DNA of 13,137 bases from NCBI GenBank assembly GCA_022822125.1, contig JAJECF010000068.1:1-13137 (forward strand), read 5' to 3'. Below the pieces are notes generated by a model. It was given only the letters and a program-made list of their open reading frames with translations, ran no database searches and had not been told where the DNA came from. Numbering within the stretch: the stretch's first letter is position 1; each line of letters opens with the position of its first letter. A program made the position numbers and the translations under genes. Source of the stretch: Alphaproteobacteria bacterium (GTDB lineage Bacteria; Pseudomonadota; Alphaproteobacteria; Bin95). Of this stretch, positions 7,653 through 13,137 are shown in pieces.

Positions 7653-8026
7653 TGGGCGGTGACTTCGATCTCGATCTTCATGGCCGGATCGACGAGGCCG
7701 GCGACGACCACCGCCGTGGCGGCCGGGCGGATGTCGCCGAAGACCGCGCCGAACACCGGCATGAGCGCCGGAAAATCGCCGGCGTCGGTCAGGTAATAGG
7801 TGACGCGCACGACATCCGCAAAGCCGGCCCCGGCCTCCGCCAGCGCGGCCCCGATAATGTCGAAGGCGAGACGCGCCTGCTCGGCGGCGTCTTCCGGAAT
7901 CGCGCCCGTCTCCGGGTCCGCGCCGGTCGTGCCCGCGACATGGACCCAGCCGCCGAGCGCCACGGCGCGGGAATAGCCGGCGGCCGCCTCGTAGCGGCCA
8001 CCGGAGGAGATCAGCCGGCGGGTCAA
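7637..8026 (-). CDS. RidA/YjgF-family protein lacking the catalytic Arg
   Basis: The 129-residue product has the Rid (YjgF/YER057c/UK114) fold signature: GYSRAVALGGWVHVAGTTG, PEDAAEQARLAFDIIGAALAEAG, DVVRVTYYLTD, and the C-terminal MKIEIEVTA. In RidA proper an Arg in the PARSCVEVA block is essential for hydrolysing enamine/imine intermediates. Here the equivalent block reads PAATAVVVA, so the Arg is replaced by Ala. This places it among the Arg-lacking Rid groups (Rid4-7), whose functions are unsettled. It starts with TTG, whose last bases form part of the thiolase stop (TTGA), a 4-base overlap implying coupled translation. The longer upstream frame to 8110 reads as Arg/Gly/His nonsense antisense to good thiolase sequence and was not used. 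The operon context suggests a role tied to acyl-CoA metabolism, which is inference. Confidence 0.85.
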   Translation of the reverse strand: MTRRLISSGGRYEAAAGYSRAVALGGWVHVAGTTGADPETGAIPEDAAEQARLAFDIIGAALAEAGAGFADVVRVTYYLTDAGDFPALMPVFGAVFGDIRPAATAVVVAGLVDPAMKIEIEVTAQCPPP

Positions 8027-9210
8027 GCCGCGCGTTCGATGGCCATGGCCGTGGCCTCGCCGCCGCCGATGCAGATCGCCGCCACGCCCTTCCGCGCGCC
8101 GTTCTTCCACATGGCGTTGATGAGCGTCGCCACGATCCGCGCGCCCGAGGCGCCGACCGGGTGGCCCAGCGCGCAGGCGCCGCCATGCACGTTCACCTTC
8201 TCGGCCGGCAGCCCGAATTCGCGCATCGCCGCCATCGGCACCACCGCGAAGGCCTCGTTGATCTCGTAGAACCCGACCTCGTCCTTGTCCCAGCCGGTCT
8301 TCTCGAACAGCTTCCGCATCGCGCCGATGGGCGCGGTGGTGAACCAGCGCGGCTCCTGGCTGTGCGAGGTATGCGCGACGATGGTGGCGAGCGGGGTGAG
8401 CCCCCGGCGCTCGGCCTCGGACCGGCGCATCAGCACCAGCGCCGCCGCGCCGTCGGAGATCGAGCTGGAATTGGCCGGCGTCACCGACCCGTCCTTGGCG
8501 AAGGCCGGCCTCAGGCTCGGGATCTTCTCGATATTGGCGGTGAAGGGCTGTTCGTCCTGCTCCACGACCGTCTCGCCGCGCCGCGTCTTCACCGTCATCG
8601 GCACCATTTCGCCGGCGAAGGTGCCGTCCTCATTGGCGGTACGGGCGCGGTTCAGCGAGCGGATCGCGAACTCGTCCTGCTCCTCGCGGGTGAACTGGAA
8701 GTGCCGCGCCGTCTCCTCGGCGAAATGGCCCATGAGCGCGCCCGGCTCGTAAGCGTCCTCGAGCCCGTCGAGGAACATGGCGTCCTCGAAGCGCCCGTGG
8801 CCCATGCGCATGCCCCCGCGCGCCTTCTCCACCATATAGGGCACATTGGTCATGCTCTCGAAGCCGCCCGACACCATGACGTCGTTGGTGCCGGCGAGCA
8901 GCAGGTCGTGGCCGAGCATGGTGGCCTTCATGCCGGAGCCGCAGAGCTTGTTGATCGTGGTGGCGCCGGCCGCGTTCGGAATGCCGGCATGGATGGCGGC
9001 CTGGCGGGCCGGCCCCTGCCGCTGGCCGTGCGGCAGCACGCAGCCCAGGATCACCTCGTCCACATCCTCGGCCGCCACGCCCGCGCTTTGGAGCGCGCCG
9101 GTTATCGCGCGGGTGCCGAGCTCCGGGCCCGTCGCGTCCTTGAGCACGCCCTGGAAGCTTCCCATCGGCGTGCGCGCCATGCCCACAATGACAACCGGAT
9201 CCGCGTTCAT
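8023..9210 (-). CDS. Acetyl-CoA acetyltransferase (thiolase)
   Basis: The 395-residue product has the full length of the biosynthetic thiolase family, which condenses two acetyl-CoA into acetoacetyl-CoA or catalyses the reverse. Active-site elements are all present: Cys90 in KLCGSGMKA (nucleophile), the NEAFA block at about 314, His350 in GGACALGHPVGASG, and Cys380 in ICIGGGEA (general acid/base). The start is secure: ATG with AGGGAG six bases upstream. It is the first gene of a three-gene operon with the Rid protein and SDR, and has a recognisable promoter and operator just upstream. It could serve polyhydroxyalkanoate synthesis, ketone-body use or beta-oxidation. The PhaR-like operator favours the first, but no pha synthase or phasin gene is in view, so I give no symbol. 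Confidence 0.93.
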   Translation of the reverse strand: MNADPVVIVGMARTPMGSFQGVLKDATGPELGTRAITGALQSAGVAAEDVDEVILGCVLPHGQRQGPARQAAIHAGIPNAAGATTINKLCGSGMKATMLGHDLLLAGTNDVMVSGGFESMTNVPYMVEKARGGMRMGHGRFEDAMFLDGLEDAYEPGALMGHFAEETARHFQFTREEQDEFAIRSLNRARTANEDGTFAGEMVPMTVKTRRGETVVEQDEQPFTANIEKIPSLRPAFAKDGSVTPANSSSISDGAAALVLMRRSEAERRGLTPLATIVAHTSHSQEPRWFTTAPIGAMRKLFEKTGWDKDEVGFYEINEAFAVVPMAAMREFGLPAEKVNVHGGACALGHPVGASGARIVATLINAMWKNGARKGVAAICIGGGEATAMAIERAA

Positions 9211-9222
9211 GACTCACTCCCT

Positions 9223-9237
9223 TGTTGCAGTGCAACA
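9223..9237. promoter_or_regulatory. Perfect palindromic operator, PhaR-like, over the thiolase transcription start
   Basis: The sequence TGTTGCA-G-TGCAACA is a perfect 7+1+7 inverted repeat. It begins just downstream of the predicted -10 box of the thiolase promoter and so covers the expected start of transcription, the position of a repressor site. TGC-rich palindromes of this kind are bound by PhaR, the polyhydroxyalkanoate regulator of alphaproteobacteria such as Paracoccus. The match to PhaR is from memory of the motif and is inference; the palindrome itself is directly visible. Confidence 0.6.
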
Positions 9238-9240
9238 TCG

Positions 9241-9268
9241 ATCATAAGGCCTCCGCCGCGCATGTCCA
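9241..9268 (-). promoter_or_regulatory. Sigma70-type promoter of the thiolase-Rid-SDR operon
   Basis: On the minus strand there is a -35 box TGGACA (9268-9263, 5 of 6 to consensus), a 16-base spacer, and a -10 box TATGAT (9246-9241, 5 of 6). The start of transcription would fall near 9234, giving a leader of about two dozen bases before the thiolase ATG. Confidence 0.6.
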
Positions 9269-9359
9269 CTCCCCCGGCGCAATCAGTTGCAGGGTTGGAG
9301 GATGCGTCGGGAAACGACATGTCCTTGACTTCATATTCCGGCGACTCCACCCTGACTTC

Positions 9360-9725
9360 ATGAGATGGCAGGTGGCGTTCCACGATGAGTTCGTCCCGGA
9401 GTTTCGCAATCTGCCCAGCCGGGTTCAGGATGAAGTCTATGCGATCGGCTGTTTGTTGGAGCAATTCGGTCCGCAACTGGGCCGGCCGCGGGCGGACACG
9501 CTGAACGGATCGCGGTATGCGAACATGAAGGAGATGCGGTTTGGCGCGGCAGGCGGAGAGTGGCGGGTCGCCTTCGCATTCGACCCGGAACGCAACGCTG
9601 TGCTGCTGGTCGCAGGCGACAAGTCCGGCGGCGGCGAGCGCCGGTTTTATCGCGCGCTTATAGCCAGGGCCGACGAGCGGTTCGACCGACACCTTGCCCG
9701 GCTCGCCGATAAAGGAGGAGTATGA
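9360..9725 (+). CDS. Toxin of a type II toxin-antitoxin pair (RelE/ParE, phage Gp49-like)
   Basis: The 121-residue product matches the Gp49/HigB-like branch of the RelE superfamily, ribosome-dependent mRNA interferases. It starts MRWQVAFHDEFVPEF and has the helix VQDEVYAIGCLLEQFG, the strand pair SRYANMKEMRFGAAGGEWRVAFAFDPERNAVLLVAGDK, and a Lys/Arg-rich end. The block LNGSRYANMKEMRF is typical of the family, and the basic residues on these strands are where the active surface lies. I chose the ATG at 9360 because the MRWQVAF strand is the usual beginning; the frame extends to 9222 but is not family-like there. There is no clear ribosome site before the toxin, whereas the antitoxin has a strong one. 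Stop and antitoxin start overlap (ATGA). Confidence 0.85.
   Translation: MRWQVAFHDEFVPEFRNLPSRVQDEVYAIGCLLEQFGPQLGRPRADTLNGSRYANMKEMRFGAAGGEWRVAFAFDPERNAVLLVAGDKSGGGERRFYRALIARADERFDRHLARLADKGGV
9711..9720 (+). promoter_or_regulatory. Strong ribosome binding site of the antitoxin, inside the toxin gene
   Basis: AAAGGAGGAG lies at the very end of the toxin gene. It is 6 bases before the ATG at 9725 and 3 before the ATG at 9722, so it favours the 9725 start. It contrasts with the weak site before the toxin and would make antitoxin the more abundant product. Confidence 0.75.
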
Positions 9726-10051
9726 TGACCGTGAGCCTTGATGAGATGATGGCGGGCTTGGACCCCGAGCGGCGGCGCAGGATCGAGGAACGGGCGGCGG
9801 CGCTGATCGCCGAGGAAATGACGCTGCGCGAACTGCGCAAGGCCCGCGAGTTGACCCAGGCAAGCGTCGCGCGCGAGCTTGGCATCGGCCAGGATGCGGT
9901 TTCCCGGCTGGAGCAGCGCAGCGACCTGCTGCTGTCCACGCTGCGCAGGACGGTGGAGGCGATGGGCGGCAGTCTGTCGTTGATCGCGCGCTTCCCGGAC
10001 CGCCCGCCGGTCGAGCTTGCCGGCATCGCCGACCGCGGCGCGCGCGATTGA
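9725..10051 (+). CDS. XRE-family antitoxin (HigA-like) of the type II pair
   Basis: The 108-residue product has an acidic/basic N-terminal helix region (SLDEMMAGLDPERRRRIEERAAALIAEE), then an XRE-type helix-turn-helix: LRELRKARELTQASVARELGIGQDAVSRLEQRSD, about residues 36-70. The C-terminal segment LSTLRRTVEAMGGSLSLIARFPDRPPVEL is typical of antitoxins paired with Gp49-like toxins. It would bind and neutralise the toxin and repress the pair through its own promoter. The toxin-first order matches higBA modules. Either of two adjacent ATG codons could be used; the ribosome site spacing favours the second. Confidence 0.85.
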   Translation: MTVSLDEMMAGLDPERRRRIEERAAALIAEEMTLRELRKARELTQASVARELGIGQDAVSRLEQRSDLLLSTLRRTVEAMGGSLSLIARFPDRPPVELAGIADRGARD

Positions 10052-10189
10052 CGCCGGTGCGGAGGCAGCGGCATCGGGCCGCGGAGTCGCTATAGCCCGA
10101 TCCGAGTTCAGCGCAGTCTGTCGGGACAATGTTGATCCGCTGCCCGTTAGGTTCTGAGCCAAGATGATACGGTGAAATCGCTTCATCCA

Positions 10190-11330
10190 GAGATTTCTTT
10201 AATTACTTCTTTGTAATTTTAATTTTAACTATTTTATAGAATTTTGTTTCTGTTTAGGTGAATCTATTCATGATGTTTATATCCTATATACCTACACAAT
10301 ATGCTTCCCATAGATCATTGAAAGCGAGCATCATGAAGTTGCCAATAAACAGCGCTACCTATTAAAGAATCATTTTGTTTCGCCAAATCCCAAGGTGTGT
10401 CACCATCCTCACTTTGCGCTGTCGGGTCTGCGCCAGCGTCAATCAGTATGGACAATATCTCATGATTTCTATTACAGCATGCGGCATTGTGTAAAGGTGT
10501 AAGGCCTCCCTCAGATCGAGCTGATATATTGGCCCCTGTCTCGAGAAGAAATTTCAGAATCTTCGGATTACGATTCCACTGCGCCGCACGATGGAGAGGC
10601 GTGCTACCCAACGCATCCCGAGCTTCCAAGTTCGCACCAAACTTCAGAAGTATTGCCAACACATCTGGGTTATCGTTGAAGCCTGCTGCTACATGTAAGG
10701 GTGTATAGCCCGCAGGAATTCTTAAACCAGATAGGTCGGATACAGACTCTGATTTAGTTCGGGCAGTCAAGCTAGCGCCAGCATTGAGGAGTGTTTCCAA
10801 AACAACCGGATCTCGATTTAGCCGTGCAGCAAGATGCAAGGGAGTCTCGCCCTTCTTGCTTCTAGCTTTCAAATTTGCCCTAGAATCCAGAAGTGCTCCT
10901 ACTACACTATGGCTGCCATGTGCGGCAGCATAATGCAATGGTGTCCGAAAATATTTATCTCTTGCTTCTATAGCAGCTCCTGCCCGAATAAGCGCTTTCG
11001 TGACTGTTGGATTATGGTTCAGAGCTACATAATAATGTAGCGGTGTCATATCACGACTATCTCGTATATCTAGGTCAGCGCCCTCAGTAATACAGGTTTG
11101 AATATCTTCGGGTGTCGCCGCAATGATGAACTTCCGGGTAATCCAGCTTTCGCAATTAGCCGCAGAAGCAGTAGTCGACCATATGAGCGGACAAAGGGCG
11201 AAGCAGATGACGATGTAGTAAGGCATGGGCAATTTCGAGGTCAAGCGTATTTCATTGTAATCGATACTACTCACATACGCAAGTAGCTAAAGGATATACA
11301 TAATTAGCGAATGATCGAGCGGAAGCGAAG
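10190..11330. other. AT-rich block, probably horizontally acquired
   Basis: From about 10190 the base composition changes abruptly. Runs of T and A appear (for example around 10195-10250), A/T-ending codons become frequent, and high GC returns near 11330. The block holds one gene, an ankyrin-repeat protein, plus roughly 120 bases of AT-rich sequence after its 3' end. I see no transposase, terminal repeat or tRNA at either border, so the mechanism of acquisition is not visible. Confidence 0.6.
10315..11226 (-). CDS. Exported ankyrin-repeat protein
   Basis: From the ATG at 11226 the product is 303 residues. It begins with a signal peptide (MPYYIVICFALCPLIWSTTASA, cleavage near SAA), indicating export to the periplasm or beyond. 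About seven ankyrin repeats follow, recognised by TPLHYYVALNHN, TPLHYAAAHG, TPLHLAARLN, TPLHVAAGFN, TPLHRAAQWN, TPLHNAACCN and a terminal TPWDLAKQN. Most carry the longer N(R/D)(N/D)P-V/I-L-LL-GA form. The fourth is preceded by an insertion of about 12 residues (SESVSDLSGLRIP). An upstream ATG at 11274 would add 16 charged residues before the signal peptide; I preferred the shorter form although neither start has a clear ribosome site. Codon use is much more AT-rich than in all neighbours. The repeats imply protein binding; the partner is unknown. Confidence 0.85.
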   Translation of the reverse strand: MPYYIVICFALCPLIWSTTASAANCESWITRKFIIAATPEDIQTCITEGADLDIRDSRDMTPLHYYVALNHNPTVTKALIRAGAAIEARDKYFRTPLHYAAAHGSHSVVGALLDSRANLKARSKKGETPLHLAARLNRDPVVLETLLNAGASLTARTKSESVSDLSGLRIPAGYTPLHVAAGFNDNPDVLAILLKFGANLEARDALGSTPLHRAAQWNRNPKILKFLLETGANISARSEGGLTPLHNAACCNRNHEILSILIDAGADPTAQSEDGDTPWDLAKQNDSLIGSAVYWQLHDARFQ

Positions 11331-12190
11331 CTAATCTCCCGCCCCGCGTCGGCGCCACTCCATCCAGGAGCCGTCATAGAGGCTGAGGCGTTCTTCGGGA
11401 TAGCCCATCAGGTAGAGCGCGAGCAGGGGCGTGGCGGCGCGCACGCCGGAATGGCAGTAGAAGATGTGCTCCTGCCCCGGCTCGAAGCCCGCTTCGGCGA
11501 GCAGGGCGCGGATTTCGGCGGCGGTGCGGAACTCCGCCGGCCGGCCCTCATCCGCCCGGCGGAACGCCCGCCAGCCGATGAAGCGGGCCCGGCCGATGGG
11601 GCCCGTATCCCTCCACTCCGGCGGGTCGCGCGCGTCCCAGACATGGACCCCCGCCTCCGGTCGGGCCGCTTCCTCCATGCCGGCCGTCCAGCCGGCGCGC
11701 GCGGGCGCGGCGGTGAAATTCCCGGCTTTCGGCGCCGCCCGGCCGGGGCCGCGCTCCACCGGATAGCCCGCCTCGTCCCAGGCCCGCCAGCCGCCGTCCA
11801 GCACCCTTATGTCGTCCTTGCCGTAAAGCCGGAACAGCCACCAGAGGCGCGCGGCGTCATAGCCGTTGTCATAGACGACCACGGGCGTGTGGCCGTCTAT
11901 GCCGAGGCCGCGCGCGAAGGCCTGGAAGCGCGCGCGGTCCACGGCCATGCCGTCGCGGTCGGTATAGGCGCGGCGGCGACGCGGCGCGCATCCGGAACAT
12001 GCCCGAGCAGCCAGGGCACCCGACCGACCGCCGCCAGCACGACGGGCTTCGGCTCCGGGCCGTCCAGCAGCGCCTTCAGTTCGGCGGCGGAAATCAGCGC
12101 ATGGCCGCGCGGGAAGCCCTTGTAGCCCTCCGCCGCCAGCGGCCCGGCCGCAAGCAGCAGGACGAGCGACAGCAGGAAGGAACGAAGAAT
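11331..12190 (-). pseudogene. Two-domain rhodanese (thiosulfate/mercaptopyruvate sulfurtransferase-like), frame broken
   Basis: The gene encodes a signal peptide (LRSFLLSLVLLLAAGPLAAEG), an N-terminal rhodanese domain (ALISAAELKALL, VLLGHVPDAR-type block, YTDRDGM, TPVVVYDNGYDAARLWWLFRLYG, VLDGGWRAWDEAGYPVERG) and a C-terminal domain with VWDARDPPEWRD and the active-site loop FYCHSGVRAATPLLALY, whose Cys would carry the persulfide. The reading frame changes near 11970-11990: the N-terminal part reads in one frame to DARR and the rest, from RAYTDRDG, in another. The spacing implies one base missing in a GC-only stretch. No ATG, GTG or TTG precedes the signal peptide in its frame; the expected position holds ATT (12190-12188). 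It is last of a symporter-YggT-like-rhodanese series. Either a genuine pseudogene or a sequencing error; the otherwise intact motifs suggest recent damage. Confidence 0.75.
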
Positions 12191-12201
12191 GGCCCGCGCG
12201 C

Positions 12202-12567
12202 CTACAGCCCGCCGCTGCCGAACAGGTCGTAGAGAATGGCCGCGACCTCGCCCTCCAGCGGGAAGGACAGCATGCCGAGCACGGAATAGCCGAGCAGCCA
12301 GGGCATGGCGTAGAAGCGGAACAGGAAGAAGAACCAGGCGACATAGAGCGGCACGACGGGATCGATGAGGAAGCCCGGCGTGACCGGCCGGAAGACGCGC
12401 AGGATCGGGTCCGTCATCTTCACGAAGGCCTTCATGAAGAAGAAATCGGAGGTGACGGGCAGAAAGAGGTTCATGGCGGCGCGGCCGACCAGCGTCCACA
12501 TCGCCACGCCCAGCGCGTAGTCCAGGAGCACCACCCAGCCGGGCAATGCGTGCGCGAGGCTATCCAC
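12202..12567 (-). CDS. Small YggT-like integral membrane protein
   Basis: The 121-residue product has three hydrophobic stretches: WVVLLDYALGVAMWTLVGRAAM (about 11-32), VVPLYVAWFFFLFRFYAMPWLLG (about 71-93) and a weaker C-terminal one. A short amphipathic segment, FVKMTDPILRVFRPVTPGFLID, lies between the first two. The TDPILRVFRPVTP block followed by a hydrophobic helix resembles the YggT family, small membrane proteins of poorly defined role in osmotic adaptation or membrane protein assembly. The GTG start has GAGG a few bases upstream. It lies 87 bases after the symporter gene and directly before the rhodanese, so it is probably co-transcribed. The coding assignment is good; the family assignment is moderate. 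Confidence 0.7.
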   Translation of the reverse strand: MDSLAHALPGWVVLLDYALGVAMWTLVGRAAMNLFLPVTSDFFFMKAFVKMTDPILRVFRPVTPGFLIDPVVPLYVAWFFFLFRFYAMPWLLGYSVLGMLSFPLEGEVAAILYDLFGSGGL

Positions 12568-12605
12568 GGCGCCTCGCCGGCGTCCCGGCCGGACAGCGCG
12601 CGGAA

Positions 12606-12625
12606 GGCGGGGCCGGGGCCCCGCC
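12606..12625. terminator. GC-rich hairpin between the symporter and the YggT-like gene
   Basis: GGCGGGGCC, GG, GGCCCCGCC is a perfect 9-base inverted repeat (effective loop about 4-6 bases) about 30 bases after the symporter stop. No T-run follows on the minus strand, so it is more likely a processing or attenuation element than a classical intrinsic terminator. Confidence 0.35.
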
Positions 12626-12654
12626 TCCCTTCACGCTTGCAGGCCGGCCTGCGG

Positions 12655-13137
12655 TCAATGCGTCTCGGCCAGGATGGAATCGCCCGTCGGGATACGGGTT
12701 TCGTCCACCATGGCCTGCGTTTCCGCATCCGGCTCCGGCGTCATCAGCGACACGACCACCATGACCACCAGCGAGACCGGCATGCCGATCATGCCGAAGC
12801 GCAGATGGTCGATGGACCAGAGCTGCGCCCCGCCGCCATAGACATGCCAGAGATAGAGCGAGCCCGCCACGAAGCCGGCGATCATGCCGGCAATGGCCCC
12901 TTCGCGGTTGGCCCTCTTCCACCAGATGCCGAGCACAAGGGGGAAGAACAGCCCCGAGCAGGCGAAGCAGAACGCCCATGCCACCGCGCCGAGGATGCCG
13001 GTGAGCTTCAGCGAAGCCACCGCGGCAGCCAGGGCGCCGATACCGACCAGCAACACGCGGGCCACCACCAGACGGCGGCGCGTATCGGCCTGCGGGTCGA
13101 TGATCTTGTAGTAGAGATCGTGGCTGAGCGCGTTGGC
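12655..13137 (-). CDS. Sodium:solute symporter, VC_2705-like, C-terminal part
   Basis: The frame is open from the right edge; 160 C-terminal residues are visible. They begin ANALSHDLYYKIIDPQADTRRRLVVARVLLVGIGALAA, the typical cytoplasmic loop and helix of SSS-family symporters. Three or four membrane helices follow, among them GAVAWAFCFACSGLFFPLVLGIWW, AGMIAGFVAGSLYLWHVYG and GMIGMPVSLVVMVVVSLMTP. The hydrophilic tail is Glu/Asp-rich and ends ILAETH. The KRANREGAIAGMIAGFV block and the overall ending fit the VC_2705 subfamily (TIGR03648), proposed transporters of small carboxylates such as acetate. The substrate cannot be told from this end. The following small membrane gene and rhodanese are in the same direction. 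Confidence 0.88.
   Translation of the reverse strand, partial: ANALSHDLYYKIIDPQADTRRRLVVARVLLVGIGALAAAVASLKLTGILGAVAWAFCFACSGLFFPLVLGIWWKRANREGAIAGMIAGFVAGSLYLWHVYGGGAQLWSIDHLRFGMIGMPVSLVVMVVVSLMTPEPDAETQAMVDETRIPTGDSILAETH

Noticed and set aside
8161..9363. Plus-strand open frame of 400 codons over the thiolase
   Set aside because: It is rich in His/Arg/Ala, antisense to a thiolase with all active-site residues, and has no credible start.
10052..10189. Minus-strand open frame starting MKRFHRIILAQNL, considered as a transposon end or small gene
   Set aside because: It reads antisense into the antitoxin and toxin genes with no family resemblance, and no terminal inverted repeats or target duplication are visible.
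1..13137. CRISPR array, rRNA, tRNA or insertion sequence
   Set aside because: I saw no regularly spaced repeats, no cloverleaf, no rRNA-like sequence and no transposase motifs on either strand.

Overview
The window is GC-rich, with GC-ending codons and frequent GTG or TTG starts. The gene content (a VC_2705-type sodium:solute symporter, an acetyl-CoA acetyltransferase with a PhaR-like operator, a Uma2 nuclease, a HigBA-type toxin-antitoxin pair) suggests the chromosome of an environmental alphaproteobacterium. The taxonomic placement is inference; no rRNA or other marker is present.

Region A (1-4770, minus strand) is an accessory cluster of exported proteins. Transcription runs leftward from a decayed type IVb pilus locus. 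A lipoprotein with a PilN-like (secretin N-terminal) region runs, after a frame change, into a segment resembling the C-terminal half of PilO2. This is followed by a 496-residue Cys-rich secreted protein ending in a CFI-box C-terminal domain, then a 404-residue lipoprotein built of weakly similar beta-rich modules, then a secreted Pro-rich protein cut by the window edge. The last three reading frames look intact, but I cannot assign a biochemical function to any of them.

Region B (4928-7036, plus strand) holds a flavin-dependent oxidoreductase of the MSMEG_0569 type and a Uma2-family putative endonuclease.

Region C (6978-9268, minus strand) is a compact operon: acetyl-CoA acetyltransferase, Rid-family protein, short-chain dehydrogenase. 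The genes overlap each other. Upstream is a recognisable promoter whose start region is covered by a perfect 7+1+7 palindrome, a likely operator. The last gene overlaps the Uma2 gene tail to tail.

Region D (9360-11274) is a RelE/Gp49-like toxin plus XRE antitoxin pair, then a markedly AT-richer block carrying an exported ankyrin-repeat protein, probably acquired by transfer.

Region E (11331-13137, minus strand) returns to high GC: the C-terminus of a sodium:solute symporter, a small YggT-like membrane protein, and a two-domain rhodanese whose reading frame is broken and which lacks a normal start codon.

The main points of interest are the pilN'/'pilO scar with its unknown secreted neighbours, the promoter/operator of the thiolase operon, and the two broken genes.
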